The translations under genes and the position numbers were made by a program. A stretch of 64,000 nucleotides of DNA from the NCBI GenBank assembly GCA_026182355.1, contig JAPFBL010001928.1, forward strand, positions 6,341,501 to 6,405,500, read 5' to 3'. Under the pieces are notes generated by a model, which saw nothing but the letters and a program-made list of their open reading frames with translations, had not been told where the DNA came from and searched no databases. This document shows positions 54,136 to 64,000 of the stretch, piece after piece (position 1 is the first letter of the stretch; each line of letters opens with the position of its first letter). This DNA is from Hermatobates lingyangjiaoensis. Lineage: Eukaryota; Arthropoda; Insecta; Hemiptera; Hermatobatidae.

Positions 54136-54973
54136 TATGTATATTTCTACTGTTTAATACTTATTTTCAAACCTTTTCACGTTTGTTGAAATATAATATG
54201 TAAGCCTGCAATCAAAGCAAGGATTAGTATTCACATACCCTTTATTTCTATTCATCAAATGCTTTACTAGTCAAATCTATATTTCCACATTCTTGGACAC
54301 AGTAGTATACTAAAGCTGCTTTAATAAGATAGAAATGCCAATTAGCATTATGAACTTTTAACTTTCGCTCATAGATTAGTATCAATTTATTCCACTAAAA
54401 ACATCCTTTTATGTTACTTTTTTTAAAAAAAAAAGGCTTTTGAAGGGGGAATTTCTGATTTTCTAATATCAACTATAACTTTCTATGCTTATTTGAAAAA
54501 TCGTTCTGAAATTTAGCATTGAAAACAACACTTTTGATTGCTGTTGATAAGTATGTTGGAAAAGGAATTAAGATAAAATACTGTCACACGGCGACCACAA
54601 GGGTCTACTCAACCTGGGTGAGAACCAACAGCCACTACGAGTCAATCTCAGTTGGCGGGATGGAGAGAGAACCTCTCCATGGGCCCCCGCCGCCCGTAGT
54701 ACCGACTTATTTTAAGAGTTTCGGATCAAACTCGGGACAATGGTCCTACTGAACCTGCTCAGCTGCAGGCAGGGTCAGTGGCCCTTGTAGCCCCGGTTCA
54801 AAGAACCACGTAGAAAATTAAGCCAAAACAACCTGTGGTATAGCTGCATGGCCCCACTAAGGACGGAACTATATACAATATCAAAAGTACAAAACATGAT
54901 CAACACAAACAATCAATTGAACCATGTTTCTGAGACAGAGACTGCATCTGGCTTTCCGGACCATGCCCTAGAA
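54136..54973. other. Intergenic DNA with a GC-rich island
   Basis: 54,590-54,850 is GC-rich (GGGCCCCCGCCGCCCGTAGT, CTGCTCAGCTGCAGGCAGGG) and unlike its surroundings. It may be the 5' part of a retroelement, but no motif is visible. Confidence 0.4.
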
Positions 54974-55485
54974 AAGTGATGCTCGTATTCAACCACTGTG
55001 CCGCGTCATTCTTGAAGTGATCCGCCAAATGTTACGGACGCATACAGGAAAATAACGGAGGAGACTTTTAGAGAATGCATTTTGCTGCCTGTGTACGCAT
55101 CAAGAAGATATATAAAAAGCATAAAGAAATATAGATCTAGATTTTATATAGATCTATATTTATATCTATATTCTATAGAGGGTAGAATTATCATTTTTAC
55201 GCCCAAATATTCTTGAAGTGGTCAAAAAAATACCAACCTCAAATTTCGCATTAAATGTAGTTTGTAATTTATCACTAAATAAACTTTTTTTATTTACATT
55301 GCAATACTTTTTCACTTTATATTCCATTGAAAATTATTATCGTCTGTTATTTTTACCAAATATATAGTATTATAAGTATAACAGTTAATTAACTATGTTT
55401 TTTAATTTTTCTATTTTTTAGTGTGCCGCAAAGTTTTTAAATTATTAAAAGGGTGCCGTAACGAAAAAAAGGTTGAGAATCACTG
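54974..55485. mobile_element. hAT-type MITE, 512 bp
   Basis: Left AAGTGATGCTCGTATTCAACC, right inverted CAGTGATTCTCAACCTTTTT; subterminal GTGCCGCG / GTGCCG blocks on both sides. Target duplication CCCTAGAA (54,966-54,973) versus CCCTAGAG (55,486-55,493), 7 of 8. No ORF. Confidence 0.75.
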
Positions 55486-55493
55486 CCCTAGAG

Positions 55494-56277
55494 CTTACTA
55501 CCATTCTAAATATATACATCTTTTAAAAAACGCTGATGTTAAAACATGAATTCGTATGATCACTTTTTTTCGTTTGATGTTTGTAACTGTTTATGGTAAC
55601 ATGAATTTTATGAGATTGTGTTTTTAAAATAATTAATGTTAGAGAATCATTTTAGAAACTAAGAATTTTTCATTTCCTTCTATCAGTTTTTTTATTTTGT
55701 TTTGTTTTTTTTTTTTTGATAGATATTAATAAACTGCATAAAGTGATTACTTAGACCAAAAGTTATTTTAGCTTCTGAAGTGATTTCATGATAACTGTTT
55801 GTGCGTAAGATTTGTTTAGATGTTGAGGGGTTTGAGCAGAACGATGAAGTGTCTGCACGACCAGTAGAATGAATCAAACAGGAAATTAGAGCAATTGCTA
55901 TGTGGCTGATGTAGCACTGAAGGCTTCTACAGAGTGAGTTCTTCACAGCTCCCACGTGGCCACGATTGATAAATCCTCCTTCCTACCTCTGTTAGCAAAC
56001 AGAAATTATTTACTTATCTCTCAGCCGGCTAAACAGCACACGTTTTTATTTTATAAAATAAAAAAAGACTATATGCTCAGAAACTATGCCCATTTTTATA
56101 CTATAGAAATCTATTTACTTTACTACAAGTACAATGATGGTGAAAAGACTCGATTCTTAATTTTGACAGAGTTATATAAAAGTATTCAAAACGGGTTGAC
56201 ATTGGGTAAAATCTTTTGTGTCCTCCCGTTATTCTAATCATAATTTAATAATTAATTATGATGCAACTTTTTTTATA
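55494..56277. other. Unassigned AT-rich intergenic DNA
   Basis: Nothing recognised in either strand. Confidence 0.45.
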
Positions 56278-57450
56278 TAAAAAAATCTGGAGTGGCCTAC
56301 ACTCAAAATTTACTATAAGTAAACATAATATCAAACATCTTGGGTGTATAATACATAACATTTAGTGATAATATAAATGTCTAAATTGGAGATGTTTATT
56401 AGTCTTTCATTCCTGGAGGTGGTACAGATAGTGATTGATCCACTTATCAATATATATATGCTTATTTTTGTATATCACACCACTGGTGCATATAATATCA
56501 TTAGTATAATTACAGCAGTAATAACATTTTTGAAAAGCAAAAGTGTTGATTTCGTGTTACAACATAATCTCTTATACGAGAGCATGGCTTTTGTTCCAAT
56601 ACCCCGTGGATCTCTTACATACTTTACTTAACCTCCTTCTACATTGAAGATTTAAGATAAAGTATACCATTTAAAACTTCAAAATATTCCTACGTTGTGT
56701 AAAAAATGTCAGAAACATCTAAGAAAAAATGTCGTTTTAAAAAAATTTTTAATTTAAGAAGTAGAATAATTCCAAGTATTATTTTTCAAAGAATGTTTTC
56801 AATTTTGAATTATGTTTTACAATTTTGGTCTTTGATAGAATTATTATACTGGGAATTTTATGGCACGGTAGTGTTTTTTAAAAAATCACTTTTCTTTAAC
56901 TTTGTCAAAAATCATAAAAATCCAATTTTCTTTGAGCGAGTATTATCTTTTTCATTTTTTCATCATACCTCTAAACATCATTTTATTTCAATGGATTCAC
57001 TCAAAAAATTGCAATGTATTTCAATGTAAACAAGTAAATAAAGGTAAACAAATATCACAAAATATTCAGTTTTACAGCTTTATTACTGTTGGCCGTAATT
57101 GAAATTTCATGAATTTTTTTTATAAATTGTTAATTTTCTGTTCAACTTTTTGGCAAAATTCCATTGTTTTTTAATGAGCCTAAAATGTCAATGAAATATT
57201 TTCTGAAAATAGAAAATATACTCTAACTCCCATTTGTTTAATATAATTTCGAAAAAAAATTATCTCAATTCATCCTCCACATAAAGTTTTAGTTTAGGTA
57301 TAATTTTATTTTGATCTTATTTTTATATTACTTGTATCGCTCTCACAAGCTTTCAAATTGAATTATAAGTCAAAATTATATAAAATCATTTTTATTGAAA
57401 AAGGAATATTTCCTTTTGTTTTAAAAATCTAAGGATTTTTTCGTTTATTG
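56278..57450 (+). mobile_element. Unclassified repeat family R, third copy
   Basis: AAAAAAATCTGGAGTGGCCT, ACACTC...TTTACTATAAGTAA, CTTGGGTGTATAATACATAA, GGTACAGATAGTGATTGATC and later TTAATGAGCC, ATTTTCTGAAAATAGAAA are shared in order with the other copies. Frames within it differ between copies and none is conserved. Confidence 0.7.
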
Positions 57451-57689
57451 CTTTTATAGCCTTTAAGATTATGCCAAAACACGATATATTAAAATCAATA
57501 TCTAAACTGCAGTAAGAAATTCAGAAATGGCACTAAAATCTTTCAAGCAAACGAAGTTGTCTACGTCAGAATTTCATTAGAACTGATCAGTATCATAATC
57601 AAGTATAACCAATTGTATTGGTCGAAACATCATAATCAGATTTCTGAATTTTTTATTGTGGATTAGACTGTAATTTATATCAACATTAT

Positions 57690-57699
57690 TTGCGCGCGC

Positions 57700-57740
<41 letters not shown>

Positions 57741-57754
57741 TGTGTGTGTGTGTA

Positions 57755-57810
<56 letters not shown>

Positions 57811-57811
57811 G
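57690..57811. repeat. (TG)n microsatellite with short (CG)n start
   Basis: GCGCGCGCG then about 55 TG units with a few TATG interruptions. Alternating purine-pyrimidine DNA of this kind can adopt Z-form. Confidence 0.95.
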
Positions 57812-58734
57812 CTAATTTTTGTAGTAGTTCTCCTTGTATATATAAATTATTCAATATAATAGGTTGATGATATTTATTTATTTTCTTTAATTCCTCAAAC
57901 GTTTCTAAACAGCATCCTTGTTATTATTATATTCACGCAATATACTGGTATTTTCCAATAGTCGACATGTTTTAAATGTTCCTGCCATAAGTACATTTTT
58001 TTTTCTATCTCCCACTACATGAGTTATCTAGAGAGTATTAATGGGCTTAGGGTGATTAAGATGTTTCTCCATAGTGCAGGTAGTTGTTGTTTAAGTGGTT
58101 TCCGAGACTACTTTTAGACTCACTTCTCGACTCACTGTCCTCGAGACGATTAGAAGAGTTTTACAATCTTTCACTGTTGTTACCAATTGAATATTTACAT
58201 TTAGATTTGAATTTATATATATTTTATATTTGGCTTTTAACTGAATATTTCCATTACTAAGAGACTATTAAATCGCAAAAATATTATTTTTTGCTTCTTT
58301 TTTTTCCCGTTTTATTAATTTTGGTATTTCAAACTAGTATTTTACGAGATAACTTGGCCTTTTGGATTCTTGCATGCTTTTATTTTGATGCTCCTTCTCT
58401 ATTCTAGAAAAAAATTTTCGGTTTGGTAGAAAATTGTGTAAACGATTTATAAATGATTATTTATACATAATACATTTGTGTATTATTTTTTATAGGTTGG
58501 GGTTTACTTAGAACTCATACTTCAGGCTCTAAAGTTTAGAAGTTTAGGAATATGATAGGGGCATTAAAAAAAGAGTGTTAAAATATAGAAGTAAATAATA
58601 AATAAGTAAAGAATATAATCCGAAACGATTAACTGACAGAAAAATAAAAGAGTTGTGCTTTGGTAAATAATATGCTAGGAAAGCAATAAAACATCTAGCT
58701 TACAACCAACTCTCCAAGTGAGACCTGAGTCATG
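57812..58734. other. Unassigned AT-rich intergenic DNA
   Basis: No gene or classified repeat seen. Confidence 0.45.
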
Positions 58735-59010
58735 ACTAGAGAGGACAAGAAACACTAAGTCATCCCTCACAAAACTGATTTAATCACACAACGCCTTTCG
58801 AACACTTAGTCTTCATCATCAGCTTACAAAAACACGTATAAAAATTTTGAAATTGTATAAAGGAAAAATTTTCAGTTTTGTTTGTTTTTCCTTTATTCAA
58901 TTTCAAAAATTTGTATAAATATTTTTGTTTGTATTGTAGATGAAACCTGACGATGAACACTTAGTGTTCGAAACAAGTTCTGTGATTAATCCCTTTTGTG
59001 GGATGAGTTA
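58735..59010. repeat. Head-to-head palindrome of Penelope family B terminal repeats
   Basis: Arms run from AACACTAAGTCATCCCTCAC to about 58,870 and back to GTGGGATGAGTTAGCGTTTC. More diverged than the 23.6 kb palindrome. Motifs: - at 58,790-58,822 (CTGATGA core, helix III palindrome lost), + at 58,947-58,979 (CTGACGA, T, GAACAC-TTA-GTGTTC, GAA, ACAAGT, T). Confidence 0.75.
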
Positions 59011-59169
59011 GCGTTTCTTCACCTTTCTAATCATGGTAAATACCATATAACAATTTTTTGTATGTCTGGTGGTGAGAAATAAGTGTTACATAAATGTTAC
59101 TATAAGTACCTGGTATAATATGTTAATTATATTTAGCGTATTTTATAATTGTCATTGTGATTATAATTG

Positions 59170-59799
59170 GTATTCACATCCTTCCTAATCCTCAAATCCC
59201 CTCCTTTTATCCTAGCCCCAATCTAAGGTTTTATGCGATTCGTACCGAAGGATAGATGATACAGGGATTACTGTATTATGAACGAAGCCTCAAGTACCAG
59301 GCGACCCCTTGAGTAAATAGCCTTACTCCGGCATGCAGTTCTCTGCCAGAGTAGACAAAATACCACCGATATTTTAGTGCTTCAGGGATTTTCCCCTGTA
59401 AGGAGAAGGAAGTCCGGAGACCATCCTCCAAAAGCGCAGAGGAGCCAACCTCCCACAAGTTCACCTGAGGACCCGAAGAAGACCGTCCTGAAGAAGGAGA
59501 AAGAAAGAAAGGTACATTCTCCCGAAACATAGGGAGCCTGAATGGACATTATCAATGATGGTTTGTGCAGATTCTGGACAGAGGAAGAAACACCGTTGCA
59601 CCTGCTGACTATAAGGGAACTTTACTGCACAGAGGTAGGTGGTTCGGGACACTCAAGAAAACCATAGAAAAACTTTTACCGCTGGACCCAGCAAAAGTGC
59701 TGAGCTTATTAGAGGCGTTGAAGCAACTGCTGGGGCTGGGGTACAGAAGAGGAGGAAGTACATAGTTTTTTTTTAAGACGCAGTGCTATAGTCACCCTC

Positions 59800-59834
<35 letters not shown>

Positions 59835-59835
59835 T
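59170..59835 (+). mobile_element. I-like LINE 3' end with (AAT)n tail
   Basis: Inverted counterpart of 3,523-4,130: shares TCCTAATCCTCAAATCCCCT, GATACAGGGATTACTGTATT, AACGAAGCCTCAAGTACCAG. The ORF end at 59,565-59,765 reads GTLLHRGRWFGTLKKTIEKL, LPLDPAKVLSLLEALKQLLG, LGY. Then GACGCAGTGCTATAGTCACC, CTC and about 10 AAT units. Confidence 0.82.
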
Positions 59836-61067
59836 AATAATATTATTCCAATTAAACATTTTGACCTGGATTACGGCCAATAATTTTTTCTTTTTTCTTT
59901 TAAATTTTAATTTCTGAATAGTATGAATTCATGAGGTAGATTTCTTGAGTCTTATACGATTTTTTTTATTAGAACTTCATTATCTTTCAAGCATTTAACA
60001 CATTTGATAATATGACAAAAGAAAAAATCAGGAATACCTTGTTGATTAATGTAATAACAAATAGCACAATTGTGTGCAAACATTGATTCAAAGTAGGCTA
60101 GATTTATTAAACATCAAACTGTCAAACGACTTGACTCAGCTGCAAGTGTGCTAAATTTAGACTCTACCGGAGCAATAGAGAATGAGATGAATTGAAACCG
60201 CCTGGCTCGCTACTGTATTATAAGCCACTGGCTCTGAATGAATTTCCTTTTGGTCCAGACTTTTCAACAAATCGTTTCAAACAGTAAAAACTTACTTGTG
60301 TCAAATACTCATTTAACTTCCAGCCCATAGAACTTAACGAGCATTTCAACATGTTTAAATCAGTATTCATCCAACTTTTTCTTAAAGATTAAATTTTCAA
60401 AATTATATATAAATGCCACCTGTATTTTCTGCTAAGATAAAGAAATCTTTACTATTAAATGACATAGATGTTTGAATCATATTACTTGGTTGAAAAAATT
60501 CCCCTTAGTTGAAATTATTAATGAAAGTCAATATTAGTTTTAAATAAGTGTTTTTTTAATATATTACTTAGATCTTAGGCACCATAACAAAAATTTCTTT
60601 TTGTTTTGTCCAATGTTATAAAACACTATACAATATAGAATTGACAAGACATTTACGAGCATTGTAAACCACATATGTACAAAAATAACAGTAAAATTAT
60701 TTTGATTTCTCTTTCTCCACTCATGTGAACACCGGCTGTTAGTCAAAGATTAAAGTTAGTCTTCTTATTCTCTGGACAATACCGCAGTGACGTTCTTTGT
60801 TTTCAATTTTCATGCGTAAAGAAGTTATTCTACAATTGATAAACTTTATTCTGCTGGAATTTTTAATGGAATCGTTCCAGGGTTTGCTAAACAGTGACGC
60901 AACAGTTAAATTTGCTAAATTCTGAAGTAACAGCTCCTGTTATCAATTAAAGTTCTCTGTTTTAGTTTGACTGTAAAATTCATATTGGCTGGAGTCTCCA
61001 GTCAATGTTTAGCCAATCAGAGCCCATTAACTCAAAAAGATATATTTTAAGTACTTATATAATTTAA
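59836..61067. other. Unassigned intergenic DNA
   Basis: No feature recognised beyond A/T runs. Confidence 0.45.
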
Positions 61068-62640
61068 AAAAAAAATCTGGAGTGTACTACACTCAACTTT
61101 ACTATAAATAAGCATAATATCCAACTTCTTAAGTATATAATCTGTAATGTCCCATTTATACATAATATAGCTGTCTAAATGGGAGATGTTTATTAGTCTT
61201 TGATTCCTGGAGGTAGTACAGATAGTGATTTATCCACTTATCAATGTATACGCTTAGTTTTGTATATCACTCCACTAAAGCGTATAATATCATTAGTATA
61301 ACTGCAGCAGTAATAACATTTTTTGATAACCGATAGTATAGATTTCGTGTTAAAAATAATCTCTTACAGGACATTTGTTCCAATAGCCAGTCAATCTGAC
61401 TATTGTGCTTCATATTCCACAATTGCACCCAAACATTGTTTATCTGACTCCTTCTACATTGAAGATTTAAGACAAATGTAAAACAGAGAAAAACAGAGTA
61501 GTGACAAGTCACTGCAACTACCAATCAGCAGTACCAACGACCATTCATTGTTACCCACTACTAATCAGTGTTGCCAACTACCAATCAGTGTTCCCAACAA
61601 CCAATCAGTGTTACGAATAACCATTCAGTATTACCAACTACTAATAAATTAAGTTGTAAAATCTTTATCATTCAAACACGAAACATTAAAAGGATTAAAT
61701 ACGAAACATTAAAACTTTCTATACTTGATATACGCAATACATTTAAAACTTTGATCGGTTGGTGGACGCTTCACGTATCCACTGCTGTGTTTATTCATCC
61801 TTTTCTACTTCTCCATTCCTGAAGATGCTAAGAAATTCGAAAAAAACGTGATATTACTTCTAAAGTTTAAATTTTATAAACTTTAAACATTTATTTTAGG
61901 TTCTTTACTCAAAATCAATAACAGAAACTTATGAGACACCAAACGTCATTTAATTCCTGATGAATATAACTATTTTATTAGATTTTAAATTCATAAATCC
62001 AAGTATCCCATTTCAATAAAAGTCACTAATCTTGCATATTTTATCAGAAAGCGAATTCTCCGTTTTTTGGAAAACATACATTTCTCCCTCCCATCCATAC
62101 CACAACACCACAGAATATATTCCAAAATACCATAATCATATACTACAATTTAATAATCAAATAATTAAATAATAATTAAATTTTGTTGAATAGTGTAAAA
62201 TATAGATTTATTAGGGCATTTTGTTAGATAAATCCATCATATCATGGAAAGCATTAGAAATCTGATTGGCGTTGATTTTCTATGTAAGAATTATATTCTT
62301 TTACATAACATATTAAGTTATTGAAACATTTTTCATTAAATCTCAAAACATCTATTTTCCTGTTGTTTTAAAAATATGAGGTTATTTTTCTTTTGTTCTT
62401 GTTGTAGTCTGAAAGATAATACGAAAATTTCAGTAGTTTACTTTAGTAGTATAGAAGAAAAAAGTAAAAACAGGTTTTTTTGCAAAAAAAAGTGACTTTC
62501 CCATCATGCATAATTACTCCCGAACAATAGGGCTCATCTACACTATGAGCCAAATATTTTTGTAAAATATAAATTTGATCTAACAAAGAGTCTGGACCTT
62601 AGCGAGGCCACAAACTTTGGATACATACTCACACAACACA
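61068..62640 (+). mobile_element. Unclassified repeat family R, fourth copy, interrupted
   Basis: Left part 61,068-61,470 matches the starts of the other copies (AAAAATCTGGAGTGTACTAC, ACTCAACTTTACTATAAATA, GGTAGTACAGATAGTGATTT). From about 62,330 it again matches the other end of the 33.1 kb copy (AGTGACTTTCCCATCATGCA, TAATTACTCCCGAACAATAG, GG). The middle is unrelated, including the 61.5 kb tandem repeat. Confidence 0.6.
61508..61645. repeat. About 21-bp tandem repeat, six units
   Basis: Unit ACCAATCAGTGTTACCAACT with point differences. The open frame across it is low-complexity. Confidence 0.85.
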
Positions 62641-62649
62641 CTAAATCTT

Positions 62650-62790
62650 CAATATTAAAACTAAGTACTCAAGATTGGAAACTACAATCTTCAGTACCAA
62701 AACCCAGTACGCAAGAGTGGAACTTAAAATTTTCAATACCAAAACTAAGTACTCAAGATTGGAAACTACAATCTTCAGTATCAAAACATC
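62650..62790. repeat. About 43-bp tandem repeat, three units
   Basis: ACTAAGTACTCAAGATTGGA, AACTACAATCTTCAGTACCA, AAA; units 1 and 3 are nearly identical and unit 2 is diverged. Confidence 0.85.
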
Positions 62791-63385
62791 TAATCCTCAC
62801 CCATGATATTGTATACTTAGTTATCTACCAAAAAGAAATATTTGTAGTTGCTGCTCATTATTTATTTCCCATTAATTTTATTTATCATTAAATAGTTAAC
62901 AGGCTAGTTGTGCACCAAATTAATTTAATATTTAAGTAATTTATTTTATTCCCATTATCATTAAAGATGTGTAAAAGTGCTATAATAATATACTATTTTG
63001 GTTTTTGTGTTTACTTTAGACATATGTTAAGGTGAGTCGAATGGTGTGTAGTACAGCTGTACTGGGGTAGTAGAAGCTGATTGGTGGGTGTCGAGAGCAG
63101 GTGGTGACGGGGTGTAGGAGACGTGATTAAGTGTTGGGAATTGGCAGAGGGCGATGGGTGATTTTTGCAGATGGACCGTAACACACAAGTGGCGGACTTA
63201 TTGATCAAACACTCTGCCTTTTGTGCTTTTCAGTCAGGTCACGGATACACTTTAGGGGCCCACATTCCCTTCATTATTAGCGTATTATTCCTCTTTTCTT
63301 TCACCTGACCTCAACAAAAAAAAAAACAAACAGTTTCTTTTTTACGAAGGTTTATTTGAAATTTCTATAACTAATATATTGACGA
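62791..63385. other. Upstream region of the coiled-coil frame
   Basis: 62,800-63,000 is AT-rich; 63,030-63,240 is GC-richer (GTGGTGACGGGGTGTAGGAG, ATGGGTGATTTTTGCAGATG), plausibly promoter or 5' leader sequence, but no core element was identified. Confidence 0.35.
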
Positions 63386-64000
63386 ATGTATGCTTGCCGT
63401 GGATTTGCTCCTCAAACTCCTCAGTTGAAACTCTTGAAAAGTATTAAAAATTGGCAGTATATTCGAACAAAATGTTTAGAAAAAATGAAACTTGATGGAG
63501 AATTATCTGAAGATTTAAAGAAAGATATAGAAGAGGTTCAGGAGGCCTGGGAAAAACTAAAAGATCTTCTTGATATTGGCTGGAAAGAATCTTTTTTTAA
63601 AAATGAAGATTTTGCAAAAGACCTTTTATCTGATGCTGAGAAAGAGTTAGTTAATGTTAAAAAAAACTACGATAACGTCATTGGAGTTATTAAGAATTTG
63701 GTTATTATTTGTGAGGAAATGTCATCTTTCATGCAAGATCAGGAGAAACTTAAAAAACACATTGAAAGTTTAATAAACGAAACAAGTAATTACTTAGATA
63801 AAAAGTGTGTTATAGAGGCTTTTAAAGGTCAACAGAAAACTTTTGAAAGGGTTTTTGGTGAATTTCAGAATCAAATAGAAAATAAATTGGAAAAAGAGAA
63901 TATCTTATTATTGCCTTTGAATTCTATTGATATGGCACCTCAATTGGCTAGGTTAAAAGTGTTAGATGAATCAACAAAGGAAACACGGAGAAGGCAAGAA
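63386..64000 (+). CDS. Unrecognised coiled-coil protein, N-terminal 205 codons, open at the window end
   Basis: I do not recognise this protein. The ATG at 63386 follows an in-frame TGA at 63380, so the start is within this exon. The frame then stays open for 205 codons to the last base, in DNA of only about 33% GC, which is unlikely by chance. The product begins MYACRGFAPQTPQLKLLKSI and then becomes highly charged, rich in K and E with regularly spaced L/I (for example ELSEDLKKDIEEVQEAWEKL and KEKENILLL-type segments), suggesting long helices or a coiled coil. No signal peptide or membrane segment is seen. It resembles no transposon protein in the window. Lack of introns could mean a first large exon or a retrocopy. 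Confidence 0.7.
   Translation, partial: MYACRGFAPQTPQLKLLKSIKNWQYIRTKCLEKMKLDGELSEDLKKDIEEVQEAWEKLKDLLDIGWKESFFKNEDFAKDLLSDAEKELVNVKKNYDNVIGVIKNLVIICEEMSSFMQDQEKLKKHIESLINETSNYLDKKCVIEAFKGQQKTFERVFGEFQNQIENKLEKENILLLPLNSIDMAPQLARLKVLDESTKETRRRQE

Noticed and set aside
56706..57029. 107-codon open frame inside a family R copy
   Set aside because: It is not preserved in the other three copies and is rich in F/I/K as expected from AT-rich non-coding DNA.

Overview
This is a gene-poor, AT-rich animal nuclear window. Two genes can be supported. The first is the last ten coding exons of a Ski2-type RNA helicase (SKIV2L/SKIC2/twister family), on + at 1854-17463. The second is an unrecognised coiled-coil reading frame that opens at 63386 and runs off the right edge. 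Everything else is introns, intergenic DNA and transposable-element debris. An arthropod is the likeliest source: there are Jockey/CR1-like and I-like LINEs with pyrimidine-rich or AAT tails, Penelope-like elements, tRNA-headed SINEs, and one SINE that ends in four AACCT units (the arthropod telomere motif TTAGG on the other strand). The species cannot be resolved from the sequence.

Layout. 1-17.5 kb: the 3' half of the Ski2 gene, with introns invaded by an I-like LINE end, a hAT element with a perfect 8-bp target duplication, a foldback element, SINE pieces and two opposed reverse-transcriptase relics. 17.8-24 kb: SINEs, a diverged duplication, a Penelope element whose GIY-YIG endonuclease remnant leads directly into a hammerhead-like motif, a hAT transposase relic, and a long palindrome. 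25-27 kb: a 32-bp minisatellite of about 2 kb with higher-order structure. 28-40 kb: a SINE with telomere-like tail, a Jockey-type LINE end, an unclassified ~1.6 kb repeat family, and hAT-like MITEs. 41-55 kb: a pogo/Tigger relic, a 5'-truncated LINE with a 14-bp target duplication, several Penelope copies and a large inverted pair. 55-64 kb: more copies of the unclassified family, a TG microsatellite, the second I-like LINE end, short tandem repeats and the coiled-coil frame.

The most interesting signal is one RNA-like design that recurs about 20 times in at least four sequence families and on both strands: CTGANGA, one extra base, a hairpin stem, GAA, a short perfect palindrome, then one base. 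In several copies the flanks also pair on either side of an internal loop. This is the architecture of a type I hammerhead ribozyme with a self-complementary helix III, as reported for the pseudo-LTRs of Penelope-like retroelements. Many copies lie head-to-head in perfect or near-perfect palindromes. All assignments come from reading by eye; no alignment, folding or database search was run.
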